Origin: Actinomadura rayongensis
GTDB taxonomy: Bacteria > Actinomycetota > Actinomycetes > Streptosporangiales > Streptosporangiaceae
Direction: 5' to 3'
NCBI RefSeq assembly: GCF_009831215.1
Contig: NZ_WUTW01000002.1
Span: 979,444-1,043,443, forward strand
DNA length: 64,000 nt
In this document: positions 52,674 to 61,280 of the stretch, piece after piece
Layout of the letters: each line of letters begins with the position of its first letter
Numbering within the stretch: the first letter of the stretch is position 1
Translations under genes and position numbers: made by a program
The notes under the pieces: model-generated
Told to the model about the DNA's origin: nothing
The model's input: only the letters and a program-made list of their open reading frames with translations
Databases searched by the model: none

Positions 52674-53387
52674 TCAGCGGGACGGCTCGTCGGCGAACAC
52701 CGGCGGGACCACCGGCGTGACGAGCAGCCGCCCGGTCGTCTCGACGGTCCGCGCGAGCAGGTCCGCCGAGGCGTCGAACAGGGGCGTCCCGCGCTGCGGC
52801 CACAGCGCCTCGACCGCGCACCACGCGAGGTCCCGCGCCCGCGCGACGCCGAACGTCCCGATGATGTGCTTGACCGTCTCCAGGTCGCGGGTGGCCAGCC
52901 GCAGCAGCCACGGCTCGACCTCGCGGCGCGCCTCGGCCTCGGCGCGCGCGAGCAGGTCGTTGACGCGCAGGTAGTCGGCGTGGACGGCCGGCCCCGGCGT
53001 CAGGCCGCGCTCGGCGCAGGTCTCGATGACGGCGAGCGGCAGGTCGTGGCTGATGTGCGCGTTCATCCCCGCGAGGACGTGCTGCAACGGGCACACGGCC
53101 CGCGCGCCCCGCGCCTCGAACAGGGGCCGCCAGGCGTGCCCGGGGGCGCGGCCCGCCTCGTCCGCGGCGACGGCGTCGAAGTACAGCCCGGCGAAGACCC
53201 GGTCGAGCCGCGCGACGAAGTCCGGGTCGTGGAACGCTCCCGCCGACAGATCCGCGGCGACCAGTTCGGTGACCCGCAGGTAGACGCGGTTGAAGCGGCC
53301 GACGCCGTCGTGCGGGCCGAGCCCCCGGCCGATCGCGCGCATCCGGTCGAGGACCGGATCGACCGTCTGGACCACCGTGGTGTGCAT
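52674..53387 (-). CDS. DUF5995 family protein
   Basis: 237 residues, largely helical. The family pattern is clear: DGVGRFNRVYLRVTELVAAD, then AGLYFDAVAADEAG, and the diagnostic LAGMNAHISHDLPLAVIETC with conserved Asn-Ala-His and His-Asp, which look like metal or catalytic residues. Function unknown. ATG 53387. First gene of a two-gene minus-strand unit with the HATPase. Confidence 0.82.
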   Translation of the reverse strand: MHTTVVQTVDPVLDRMRAIGRGLGPHDGVGRFNRVYLRVTELVAADLSAGAFHDPDFVARLDRVFAGLYFDAVAADEAGRAPGHAWRPLFEARGARAVCPLQHVLAGMNAHISHDLPLAVIETCAERGLTPGPAVHADYLRVNDLLARAEAEARREVEPWLLRLATRDLETVKHIIGTFGVARARDLAWCAVEALWPQRGTPLFDASADLLARTVETTGRLLVTPVVPPVFADEPSR

Positions 53388-53447
53388 CCCGCTCCCGTCA
53401 TCGACGTCCGGACAGCCGAGAGCGTAACCGATCGTGACGCTCCGTGA

Positions 53448-54155
53448 TCAGGAAACGGGAAAACCGAGGAGATCGGCCATGAGGTCCACGGTGTGGCCGA
53501 AGAACGCGTCGGCCGGGTCGAAACTGCCCTTGAGGTGGCCGAACAGCTCGAAACCGACCATGCCGAACAGCTGCGTCCAGGCGGCGGCGGTCCGGACGGC
53601 GAGCGGCTCCGGCAGGCCCGGGGCGATGCTCTCGGTGACGAAGCGCGCCTGCCCGGCCAGCTCGGACCCGAGCGGACGGTCCGGCCGCGGCGGGGTCAGC
53701 GCGCGGTCCGCCCACGCGTCGCGGACGACCGTGAACAGCGCGGTGGGCACGCGGACGGCGGCCTCGACGGTCCCGGCGGGCGCGCTGTAGCCGGGGACGG
53801 GCGTCCCGAAGATCAGCGCGTACTCGTGCGGGTACTTCAGCGCCCACGCGCGGACGGCGGCGCAGACGGCGTGCCAGCGCGCCCGGTGGCTGGGCGGTGT
53901 CGCGTCGGCGTCCAGGGCGCGTTCGGCCCACGTGCCGAGCGTGTTGTAAGAGTCGACGATCAGCGCGGTGAGCAGCTCGTCCCGGCTGGCGAAGTAGCGG
54001 TAGAGACCCGAGGACACCATGTTCATGTCCCGGGCGACGGCCCGCAGCGACAGGCCCTGCGGGCCGACCTCGGAGAGCTGCCGGCGCGCCTTCTCCTTGA
54101 TCTCCCGGACCAGCTGGGCGCGGAGCCGTTCGCGCGGGGTGGGGCGGGCGTTCAT
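53448..54155 (-). CDS. TetR-family regulator, divergent from nitroreductase
   Basis: 235 residues. The helix-turn-helix lies at about 25-60 (LSLRAVARDMNMVSSGLYRY followed by FASRDELLTALI). The C-terminal domain ends FGMVGFELFGHLKGSFDPAD, typical of the TetR subgroup with a WHG-like effector domain. ATG 54155. Three AGAGCAC-type motifs fill the 123-bp gap to the divergent nitroreductase gene. This is the classic layout of a repressor controlling itself and its neighbour. Confidence 0.9.
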   Translation of the reverse strand: MNARPTPRERLRAQLVREIKEKARRQLSEVGPQGLSLRAVARDMNMVSSGLYRYFASRDELLTALIVDSYNTLGTWAERALDADATPPSHRARWHAVCAAVRAWALKYPHEYALIFGTPVPGYSAPAGTVEAAVRVPTALFTVVRDAWADRALTPPRPDRPLGSELAGQARFVTESIAPGLPEPLAVRTAAAWTQLFGMVGFELFGHLKGSFDPADAFFGHTVDLMADLLGFPVS

Positions 54156-54177
54156 GCCGTCCAGTCTGCCATCGGCG

Positions 54178-54264
54178 AGAGCACTGCACAAATTCGAGAG
54201 CACTGCTCTTGCTTTTGCCGCGACGACGCGTGCATACTGATCTCGAACGAGAGCACCGCTCACA
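54178..54264. promoter_or_regulatory. TetR operator cluster between divergent genes
   Basis: AGAGCACTGC at 54178, the complete palindrome AGAGCA-C-TGCTCT at 54197-54209, and AGAGCACCGCTC at 54250-54261. The first abuts the TetR side and the third lies just before the nitroreductase ribosome site. Confidence 0.7.
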
Positions 54265-54278
54265 CTCGGAGGAACACG

Positions 54279-54719
54279 ATGACGGACAGCCGCAACGTCC
54301 AGGCCAAGGGCATGGAGGTCTACTTCAACAGGACCGTCGGCTTCCTGGCCCGGCGCGGGCTCAGCCTGTTCGGCAGCCGCCTGCTCGCCGTGCGGGGCCG
54401 CACCAGCGGCGAGTGGCGGACGACGCCCGTCAACCTGCTGACGATCGACGGCGAGCGGTACCTCGTCGCGCCGCGCGGGCACACGCAGTGGGTGCGCAAC
54501 ATGCGCGTCGCCGGGGGCGGCGAGCTGCGGCTCGGGCGCCGCGCCGAGCCGTTCACCGCGACCGAGCTGTCCGACGCGGACAAGATCCCCGCGCTGCGCC
54601 GCTACCTGAAGCGCTGGGGCTGGGAGGTGGGGCGGTTCTTCGACCGTCCGATCAAGAACCTGGACGACGCGGGGCTCGCCGAGCTGGCGCCGCTCGTCCC
54701 GGTGTTCCGGATCCGGTGA
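54279..54719 (+). CDS. Nitroreductase/quinone reductase family protein (F420-dependent, Ddn-like)
   Basis: 146 residues. GRTSGEWRTTPVNLLTIDGE and YLVAPRGHTQWVRNMRVAGG form the split-barrel F420-binding core found in Ddn-type proteins of mycobacteria and relatives. They use reduced deazaflavin F420 to reduce quinones, nitro compounds or other acceptors. ATG 54279 behind CGGAGGA. Likely induced when the divergent TetR protein meets its ligand. Confidence 0.88.
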   Translation: MTDSRNVQAKGMEVYFNRTVGFLARRGLSLFGSRLLAVRGRTSGEWRTTPVNLLTIDGERYLVAPRGHTQWVRNMRVAGGGELRLGRRAEPFTATELSDADKIPALRRYLKRWGWEVGRFFDRPIKNLDDAGLAELAPLVPVFRIR

Positions 54720-54824
54720 GGGGCCACCACGCGTCGTCCGACCTGCGGATATTACGCTGAGCGATGAGACCACCGCGATGAGCGGCGATCGTCCGGCCAG
54801 AACCGAAGCGGGAGATCCGGCGCG

Positions 54825-56243
54825 ATGCGCGACGACAGGCGCGAGCACAGGGAGGCGAGACTCCGGCATCTGCGCGCGCGGGCGCTGCACACGCCCCGGG
54901 GCCGCGCGACGCTGATCAGCGTGCTCGTGTCCGTGGGGATCGGCGCGGTCTGCATGGCGCTCGGGCTGCTGCTGGCGCGGGAGGTCACGTTCCAGCTCTC
55001 GCTGGACGAGGCGAGCCGCACGCTGGACCGGCTCGCCGCGAACGTCCACGCCGGACGGGACCCGTCCCTCGGCGAGGGCCGCGACGACCGGGTGCAGATC
55101 GTGGACCGGTCGGGGCGGATCCTCTACGCGTCCACCGAACTGCGCGGCAAACCGCCGCTGATCGCCCCGAACGTCGCGGCGGACGACGTCCTGGTCGACG
55201 ACGACGCGTGCCCGCCGTCCCTCGGCGAATGCGTGTGGGTGACGGGCGTCCGGATCACCGACGGCACGTTCGGGCGGCCGGTCGTGGCGCTCGTGGCGTC
55301 CCACGCGCCGACGCTGCTGACCGGGCTGCTGCTGGCCGTCGAGATGGCGGCGGTGCTGGCGCTGGTCGTCACGGCGATCGGCTGGTGGACGTGGCGCGCC
55401 GTCGGCCTGTCCTTCGCGCCCGTCGAGGCGATGCGGCGGCAGATCGCGCGGATCAACGCCGCCGCGCTCGGCGCGCGCGTCACCGTGCCCGACACCGGGG
55501 GCGAGATCCAGCGGCTCGCCGAGACGGTCAACGAGACGCTGGGGCGGCTGGACGAGTCCGCGAGCCGCGAGCGCCGGTTCATCTCCGACGCCTCGCACGA
55601 CCTGCGCAACCCGATCGCGGGCCTGCACACCCGGCTGGAGGCCGCGCTCGACGAGGACGACGACTTCGACTGGCGGGCGATGGTCCGCGCGGCGGTGAGC
55701 GACACCGAACGGCTGAACGACATCGTCAACGACCTGCTGGAACTGTCCCGGCTCGACGGCCGCTCCCCCGCGCCCGAGGAGGACGTCGACCTGGCCGCGA
55801 TGGTCCGCCGCGAGGTCGACCGGCGGCCCGCGCGCGTCCCGATCACGACCCGGCTGGACGAGGGCGCGATCGTGGTGGCCAACGGGCTGCGGCTCGCGCG
55901 CGTCCTCGGGAACCTGCTGGCCAACGCCGAGCGGCACGCCCTGTCCTCGATCGAGGTGACCGTCCGGGCCGAGGACGGGACGGCCACGATGGAGGTCCTG
56001 GACGACGGCTCCGGCGTGGCGCCGGAGAACCGCGAACGCGTCTTCGAGCGCTTCGCGCGGCTGCCCGAGAGCCGCCGCCGCGACCCCGCGGGGACGGGCC
56101 TCGGCCTGCCCATCGCCCGCGAGATCGCCGAGACCTACGGCGGCTCGCTCGCCATCGAGGACAGCCCGCGCGGCGCCCGTTTCGTCCTCCGCCTCCCCTT
56201 GGCCGCCCACCGTCCGGCGCCCGCGCCCGCGCCATCCCCCTGA
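54825..56243 (+). CDS. Orphan sensor histidine kinase
   Basis: 472 residues. Membrane helix 1 spans about 30-50. A 110-residue extracellular loop contains a Cys pair (DDDACPPSLGECVW). Membrane helix 2 spans about 165-190. HAMP follows, then HisKA with SDASHDLRNPIAGLHTRLEA (phospho-His about 258). HATPase has NLLANAERHA, LDDGSGVAPE, FERFARLPES and GTGLGLPIARE. All kinase motifs are intact. No response regulator gene adjoins on either side, so its partner lies elsewhere. ATG 54825. The C-terminus is Pro/Ala-rich. Confidence 0.92.
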   Translation: MRDDRREHREARLRHLRARALHTPRGRATLISVLVSVGIGAVCMALGLLLAREVTFQLSLDEASRTLDRLAANVHAGRDPSLGEGRDDRVQIVDRSGRILYASTELRGKPPLIAPNVAADDVLVDDDACPPSLGECVWVTGVRITDGTFGRPVVALVASHAPTLLTGLLLAVEMAAVLALVVTAIGWWTWRAVGLSFAPVEAMRRQIARINAAALGARVTVPDTGGEIQRLAETVNETLGRLDESASRERRFISDASHDLRNPIAGLHTRLEAALDEDDDFDWRAMVRAAVSDTERLNDIVNDLLELSRLDGRSPAPEEDVDLAAMVRREVDRRPARVPITTRLDEGAIVVANGLRLARVLGNLLANAERHALSSIEVTVRAEDGTATMEVLDDGSGVAPENRERVFERFARLPESRRRDPAGTGLGLPIAREIAETYGGSLAIEDSPRGARFVLRLPLAAHRPAPAPAPSP

Positions 56244-56288
56244 CCCGGCCGCCTCCGCCAGATCCCGGCACGCGCCTCGTGAACCGGG

Positions 56289-56885
56289 TCAGGTCAGGGC
56301 GTGGCCGTAGGCGGCTGCCAACGGGGCCAGGTCGGGGGTGCCGAGGTCCCGGCGCATGCGGGCGAAGGCGGCGGTCTTGTCCGGGCCGAAGCGGGCGATC
56401 CGGGCGGCGAAGGTGTCGGCCGTGAGGAAGACCGGCGGCGTGGACTTGCTGTGGAACTTGTCCGCGTACATGACCAGTTCCTCTTCGGGGGACTCCGCCA
56501 GGTAGTCGGCGACGGGGAGCGGCAGGTCCTGGTCCAGGATGTCGGCGCGGGTCAGGCCGACGCCGGTGTGGTGCGAGCAGAACCGGCACAGCACGTCCGG
56601 GTAGCCCTCCTCGCGCAGCAGCTCGTGGCCGAGGACGCCGTGGCGCACATATTGGCGGAAGTCCGGCCGCCCGTCGGCGTCGTAGAGGCGGTAGACGCCG
56701 ACGTCGTGCAGGAGGCAGCCGGCGCGGACGAGGTCGGCGTCGACGTCCAGGCCGGAGCGGGCGATGAGCTGCGCGGCGACGTCCCAGATGACGCGGCAGT
56801 GGGTGTGGACGAGGTCGAACGCCTCCGGGGTGGGGGCGTGCCGTGCGTGGAGGGCGCGGATCTCGTCGTCGTCCGGAACCCGCAT
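56289..56885 (-). CDS. HD-domain phosphohydrolase
   Basis: 198 residues. Metal ligands are in DLVHTHCRVIWDVAAQL, the HD doublet in AGCLLHDVGVYRLYDADGR, and further histidines in RHGVLGHELLREEG and CRFCSHHTGVGLT, the full H...HD...H...D set. Members hydrolyse nucleotides or other phosphate esters; the substrate is unknown. ATG 56885. It begins 31 bp after the MgtC gene stop, so probably follows it in one transcript. Confidence 0.85.
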   Translation of the reverse strand: MRVPDDDEIRALHARHAPTPEAFDLVHTHCRVIWDVAAQLIARSGLDVDADLVRAGCLLHDVGVYRLYDADGRPDFRQYVRHGVLGHELLREEGYPDVLCRFCSHHTGVGLTRADILDQDLPLPVADYLAESPEEELVMYADKFHSKSTPPVFLTADTFAARIARFGPDKTAAFARMRRDLGTPDLAPLAAAYGHALT

Positions 56886-56916
56886 GCGCCGATCGTAGCG
56901 AAGGCCCGCGCGCCGC

Positions 56917-57675
56917 TCAGTCGCCATCGTCGGCCCCCTCGCCGGCCGTCACGCCGACGACGTCCGGCAGTTCGCCGAGCGCCGCGACCAGCTCCGGCTC
57001 GGACCCGTTCCCCTCCAGCAGCAGGACGACGGCGGCGGACCCGCGCCGCCCCGGGTCGACGCGGTCCCGGCGTTCGTCGCGGCCGACGTCGCTGTCGGCG
57101 TACTCGCGTTCGACCTGGACCTCGGCGACGACGAACCCGCGTCCGGTCGCCTCGGCCAGCGCGCGCCGCAGCACGCCCCGCCCGTCCCGGTAGGCGAGGC
57201 GGACGCGGATCCGGCGCGGACGGCCGATGCGCTCGATGGGGAGCAGCTTCGCGAGCGAACTCAGCCCGAAGATCACGATGAAGTGCCCGATCGTCACCGC
57301 GACGGCGAGAACGGGCAGCCCGCCGCCCGCCGCCATCCCGATCGCCGCGACGACCCAGACGACGGCGGCCGTGGTGAGGCCGCGCACCGCGTCCCGCCGG
57401 ACGAAGATCAGCCCGCCGCCGATGAACCCGATGCCCGAGACGATCTGCGCGGCGACGCGGGACGGGTCCAGCGAGACGTCCGAGCCGGGCACGTCCCCGA
57501 ACCCGTACTTGCTGACCAGCATGAACAGCGCCGAGCCCACGCCGACGAGCGTGTGCGTCCGCAGGCCCGCGTCCTTGTTGCGCAGGCCGCGCTCCAGCCC
57601 GATCGTCGCCGACAGCACCAGCGCGAGCAGCAGTTCGCCGAGCTGCGTCCAGCCCTGTCCGTAGGCGAGGTCCAT
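56917..57675 (-). CDS. MgtC/SapB family membrane protein
   Basis: 252 residues. The MgtC core is plain: LGELLLALVLSATIGLERGL, then RTHTLVGVGSALFMLVSKYG, and VSGIGFIGGGLIFVRRDAVR, with about five membrane helices. A cytoplasmic ACT-like C-terminal domain (about 165-252) follows. MgtC proteins help growth at low magnesium and in hosts, and modulate ATP synthase or transport. ATG 57675 was preferred to GTG 57711. No Mg2+-responsive leader was recognised upstream. Confidence 0.88.
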   Translation of the reverse strand: MDLAYGQGWTQLGELLLALVLSATIGLERGLRNKDAGLRTHTLVGVGSALFMLVSKYGFGDVPGSDVSLDPSRVAAQIVSGIGFIGGGLIFVRRDAVRGLTTAAVVWVVAAIGMAAGGGLPVLAVAVTIGHFIVIFGLSSLAKLLPIERIGRPRRIRVRLAYRDGRGVLRRALAEATGRGFVVAEVQVEREYADSDVGRDERRDRVDPGRRGSAAVVLLLEGNGSEPELVAALGELPDVVGVTAGEGADDGD

Positions 57676-57816
57676 CAGGGCACCGTCCGGTCGGTCACGT
57701 TCTGCCTCCACTCGCGACGAATCGGCGTCGCTTCTCTACCCTCGACCTACCGGACCATGCGCGGGCATGGCGCGGCGCGGAGCGGGTATCGCCACCGCGG
57801 ATCGGGAGGTGGCGCC

Positions 57817-58734
57817 ATGGCGGGCGACGGGACGGACCGGCCGGGTCTGCGGGGTTGGTGGCGCGTGGTGCGGCGGACGGCCGTCAGCGTTCTCAACGAC
57901 GGTCTCCTGGACTGGGCGGCGGCACTGACGTACTACGGCGTGCTGTCGTTGTTCCCCGGGTTGATCGTGGTGGTGTCGCTGGTGGATCTGGCGGGCGTGT
58001 CCGGGGAGCGGACGCTCACCGAGAACGTCCGGCAGTTCGCGCCCGGCCCGACGCGCGACACGGCGCTCGCGCTGCTGTCGGACCTGCACGGCGCGGGGGC
58101 GACGGCCGGGACGGTCGCGTCCGCCGGAACGGTCCTCGCGCTGTGGTCGGCGTCGCGGTACGTGGGCGCGCTGATCCGGGCGCTGAACGCCGTCCACGAC
58201 ATCGGCGAGGGGCGTCCGCTGTGGAAGCTCGCGCCGCTGCGGCTCGCGCTGACGCTCGCGATCGTCGTGCTGCTCGGCGCGAGCGCGGTCGCGGTGACGT
58301 TCACCGGCTGGCTCACCGTGCAGGCGGGCCGGGTGTTCGGACTCAGCTCGGCGTTCGTGACGGGCTGGAACATCGCGAAGTGGCCGGTGCTCGTCGCGGT
58401 CGCGGTGGTGGCCATCGCGACGCTGTACCGGGCCGGACCGAACGTGCGGGAGTCGCGCTGGATCACGCCGGGCTGTGCGGTCGCGATCGGTGCGTGGATC
58501 GTCGCGTCCATCGGGTTCGCGGTGTACGCGGCGAACTTCGGCTCCTACAACCGCACGTACGGCGCGCTCGCCGCGGTCGTGATCTTCCTGGTGTGGATGT
58601 GGGTGTCGAACGTCGCGATCCTCATCGGCGCGGAGTTCGACGCGGAGCTGGCGCGGGTGCGCGGACGCGCCGTGGTCCCCGACGAGGCGCCGGACAAGCC
58701 CGTCGAGACGATGGTTCAGGGCGCGCGGACGTAG
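57817..58734 (+). CDS. YihY/virulence factor BrkB family membrane protein
   Basis: 305 residues with six membrane helices. DGLLDWAAALTYYGVLSLFP is the typical first helix, WSASRYVGALIRALNAVHDI the conserved loop, and YGALAAVVIFLVWMWVSNVA ILIGAEF the last helices. Despite the old name RNase BN, the family is a membrane protein of uncertain function, possibly a transporter. ATG 57817 behind GGGAGG. Its last 19 bases overlap the converging deacetylase gene. Confidence 0.9.
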   Translation: MAGDGTDRPGLRGWWRVVRRTAVSVLNDGLLDWAAALTYYGVLSLFPGLIVVVSLVDLAGVSGERTLTENVRQFAPGPTRDTALALLSDLHGAGATAGTVASAGTVLALWSASRYVGALIRALNAVHDIGEGRPLWKLAPLRLALTLAIVVLLGASAVAVTFTGWLTVQAGRVFGLSSAFVTGWNIAKWPVLVAVAVVAIATLYRAGPNVRESRWITPGCAVAIGAWIVASIGFAVYAANFGSYNRTYGALAAVVIFLVWMWVSNVAILIGAEFDAELARVRGRAVVPDEAPDKPVETMVQGART

Positions 58735-59546
58735 TCCTCCAGCCGCGCGACCGCGAAGCCCTGCCGGTGGACGCGGCGCAGCAGCTCGGCGAACATCTCG
58801 GTCATCGTCTCGCCCTTCAGCTCCTTCGGGCCGCGGAAGTGGGCGAGCAGGATGTCGCCGGGACGCAGCTTGCGCTCCGGATCGTCGTACTGGAAGTCGT
58901 GGATCTGCATCGACGCGCGCCACAGGACGATCGCGCGGAGCCCGCACTCGGCGGCGGCCTGCTGCGTGACCGAGTTCCACTGGCCGTAGGGCGGACGGAG
59001 CAGGACGGGCCGCCGGCCGTACTCGCGCCGCAGGATCTTCTGGTCGTCGCAGAGTTCGCGGCGCTGGCCGTCCACACCGAGCAGCGGGAGTTGCGGATGG
59101 GTGACGGTGTGGTTCTCGATCACCGCGCCCGACGACTGAAGTTTCCGGAAATATCCGTAGTCGTTCTGGATCGCGGTGTCGGTGAGGAACAGCGTCACCG
59201 GGACCCGCAGGTCCGCGAGCATGTCGACGAACCTCGGGTCCTTCTCGTTGCCGTCGTCCAGCGTGACGAAGACGACGCGGTCCTTCGTCGGGACGGACGA
59301 GAACACCGGCACCGGGCCCGTCGCCTTCAGCGCGATCGCGGGCGCCGCCGGGGCGGGCGGCGCGGGCGGCAGCGGCTTGAGGTCCCAGCGCGCCCACGCC
59401 TGCGCCGGGTCGGTCGACGGCGCGGCGGTCGGCGCGGGCGGTGCGGCCGGGACGATCCCGTCCCGCTCCGGCGACCGGACGTGCGCCGCGCATCCCGCGA
59501 GCAGCGCGAGACCTCCGATCACCGCACCGAACCGCACGCCCCGCAT
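58716..59546 (-). CDS. Lipoprotein polysaccharide deacetylase (NodB domain)
   Basis: 276 residues. MRGVRFGAVIGGLALLAGCA is a lipoprotein signal with lipobox LAGC (Cys 19). A Pro/Ala-rich spacer follows, then NodB homology: VVFVTLDDGNEKDPRFVDML (catalytic and metal Asp), VIENHTVTHPQL (HxxxH zinc ligands) and LLRPPYGQWN. It would deacetylate peptidoglycan or another surface glycan from the outer face of the membrane. The first motif is TLDDG rather than the common TFDDG. ATG 59546. Confidence 0.9.
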   Translation of the reverse strand: MRGVRFGAVIGGLALLAGCAAHVRSPERDGIVPAAPPAPTAAPSTDPAQAWARWDLKPLPPAPPAPAAPAIALKATGPVPVFSSVPTKDRVVFVTLDDGNEKDPRFVDMLADLRVPVTLFLTDTAIQNDYGYFRKLQSSGAVIENHTVTHPQLPLLGVDGQRRELCDDQKILRREYGRRPVLLRPPYGQWNSVTQQAAAECGLRAIVLWRASMQIHDFQYDDPERKLRPGDILLAHFRGPKELKGETMTEMFAELLRRVHRQGFAVARLEDYVRAP

Positions 59547-59628
59547 CGCCGCTCCCCCCGAACCCCCGGCCAACAGGGCAAACCTAGCGACTCACCCCCA
59601 ACTCGGGCATCCGGGGTCACACGGATCT

Positions 59629-60633
59629 TCAGGGCGTCAGGGCGGCGACGATCTCCGGGGCCGGGATGGGCGCGGCGCTGCGCCAGGACGTCCCCGCCCA
59701 CAGGTTGAGCCCGTCGGCGTCACCGCGCGCGGCGGCGGCGCGGCGCAGCGGGCTCGTCAGGTAGTGGACGTCCGGGTACGCGGCCGGGACGGCGTCCGAA
59801 TGGCGCAGGATGAACCGGTTCGTCAGGCCCCGCGCGAACCGTCCGCTGAACGCGCGGGTCAGCGTGGTCTCGGTGAAGCGCGGATCGCCGAGCGCCGCCT
59901 TGTGGACGGCGCTCGCGCCCGACTCGGGACTGCGCAGGAAGGCCGTCCCCGCCTGCGCCGCGACCGCGCCGAGGGCCAGCACCTCCGCGACGTGCGCACG
60001 CGTCCCGAGCCCGCCCGCCGCGAGGAGCGGCTGTCGCGTCACGTCCCGGACGGCGCTCACCAGCTCCCGCACGCCGAACCCCGCGCTCTCGGCGTTGGTG
60101 AACGTCCCCTGGTGCGCGCCCGCCTCGATGCCCTGGACGCACAGCGCGTCGGCGTCCGGGCACTGCCGCGCCTCGTCCGGCGACGTGACGGTCATGACGA
60201 CGGCCGTCCCCGCGTCCTGGAACGCCCGGACGACGTCGGGCGACGGCCGGCCGAACGTGAAGCTCACCACCGCGACCGGCGGCCCGGCGAGCAGCGTCTC
60301 CACCTTGGCGTCGAAGTCGTCGTCGCGGGCGCGCGGCACGCCCGGCTCGGTGTCGAGCCGCGCGGCGTCCGGCAGCAGCCGCGTCCGGTACGCGGCGATG
60401 TCAGCCGGATCGGGGTCGTCCGGCGACGGCAGGAACAGGTTCACGCCGAACGGCCGCGCCGTCAGCGCCCGCACCGCCTCCACGTCCGCCCGCATCCGCG
60501 CGGCCGTCTGATACCCCGCGCCGAGGAACCCGAGCGCCCCCGCCGCCGCGCACGCGGCGACGAGTTCCGGCGTGGACGCGCCGCCCGCCATCGGAGCCTG
60601 CACGATCGGTCGTTCGGGGAGCCATCCGGACAC
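59629..60633 (-). CDS. Nitronate monooxygenase family (2-nitropropane dioxygenase-like)
   Basis: 334 residues from GTG 60633, which has GGAGG 8 nt upstream; GTGs at 60639 and 60642 are less well spaced. The FMN-binding TIM barrel has PIVQAPMAGGASTPELVAAC, AVVSFTFGRPS, ALCVQGIEAGAHQGTF and QPLLAAGGLGTRAHVAEVLA. These match class I NMO, with the catalytic histidine in AGAHQG. It detoxifies propionate-3-nitronate or related nitronates. It is 82 bp upstream of the deacetylase gene on the same strand. Confidence 0.9.
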   Translation of the reverse strand: MSGWLPERPIVQAPMAGGASTPELVAACAAAGALGFLGAGYQTAARMRADVEAVRALTARPFGVNLFLPSPDDPDPADIAAYRTRLLPDAARLDTEPGVPRARDDDFDAKVETLLAGPPVAVVSFTFGRPSPDVVRAFQDAGTAVVMTVTSPDEARQCPDADALCVQGIEAGAHQGTFTNAESAGFGVRELVSAVRDVTRQPLLAAGGLGTRAHVAEVLALGAVAAQAGTAFLRSPESGASAVHKAALGDPRFTETTLTRAFSGRFARGLTNRFILRHSDAVPAAYPDVHYLTSPLRRAAAARGDADGLNLWAGTSWRSAAPIPAPEIVAALTP

Positions 60634-60693
60634 ACGCACCACCTCCAGCGCCCGACCCTAGTGACTCCCCGCACGCCCTTCACCCCGCCCGGT

Positions 60694-60744
60694 CCGTCAC
60701 GCGACGCGGGCCGTCACTCGACGCGGGCCGTCACTCGACGCGGG
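60694..60744. repeat. Three 17-bp tandem units across a stop codon
   Basis: CCGTCACGCGACGCGGG then two copies of CCGTCACTCGACGCGGG. The third unit contains the TGA (60731-60733, minus strand) and the last codons of the DUF4334 gene; the first two lie downstream of it. Confidence 0.85.
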
Positions 60745-61162
60745 TCAGGTGGAAGTAGAGGACGTGGGGTTGGCCCTTGGCGTCCATCGCGCCGAGGACC
60801 ACGTCGTCGGTCACGCGGCGGAAGTGGTCGATGATCGGCTGCGTGTCGTAGATCATCGCGGCGGACGGGACGCCGCGGTAGGTCACCTCGCGCAGGCGCG
60901 CCAGGCCCATGCCGTCGTAGGAGTAGAGGCCGCCGTCGGCGCTGCGGCACAGCAGCGGGTCGACGTCCTCGTCGTCGTGGAAGCGCTTGCCGTACCAGTT
61001 GAGCCTGGTCAGCCGTGCGGCGAGACCGCCGCCGGAGGAGAACAGGCCGCCGCGCCAGGTCCCGCGCAGCGCGGCCGGCGCCACCGCGCCGCACGCGTCG
61101 AACGCGGCGGCGACCGCGTCCAGATCGGGCTCGCCGGCGGTGATGAGGTCCAGCGCGGTCAC
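60731..61162 (-). CDS. DUF4334 / GXWXG-domain protein
   Basis: 143 residues. LRGTWRGGLFSSGGGLAARL carries the GxWxG-type motif (GTWRGG), and YRGVPSAAMIYDTQPIIDHF the following DUF4334 block, ending in GAMDAKGQPHVLYFHLTRVE. The family is small and its function unknown; it looks like a lipocalin-type beta barrel. GTG 61162 is preceded by GGAGG. A gap of 118 bp separates it from the ADH gene upstream. Confidence 0.8.
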   Translation of the reverse strand: MTALDLITAGEPDLDAVAAAFDACGAVAPAALRGTWRGGLFSSGGGLAARLTRLNWYGKRFHDDEDVDPLLCRSADGGLYSYDGMGLARLREVTYRGVPSAAMIYDTQPIIDHFRRVTDDVVLGAMDAKGQPHVLYFHLTRVE

Positions 61163-61280
61163 AATGCCTCCAGGGTCGGGCTCGTTCAGACGATCGTTGA
61201 TTCCGGCACGTCCACGCGCCGCACCCCGGCTCGTCCGCCCAGGCCACGGGCGGACGGCGCGCGGGTCCGGGGCGCGGGGG

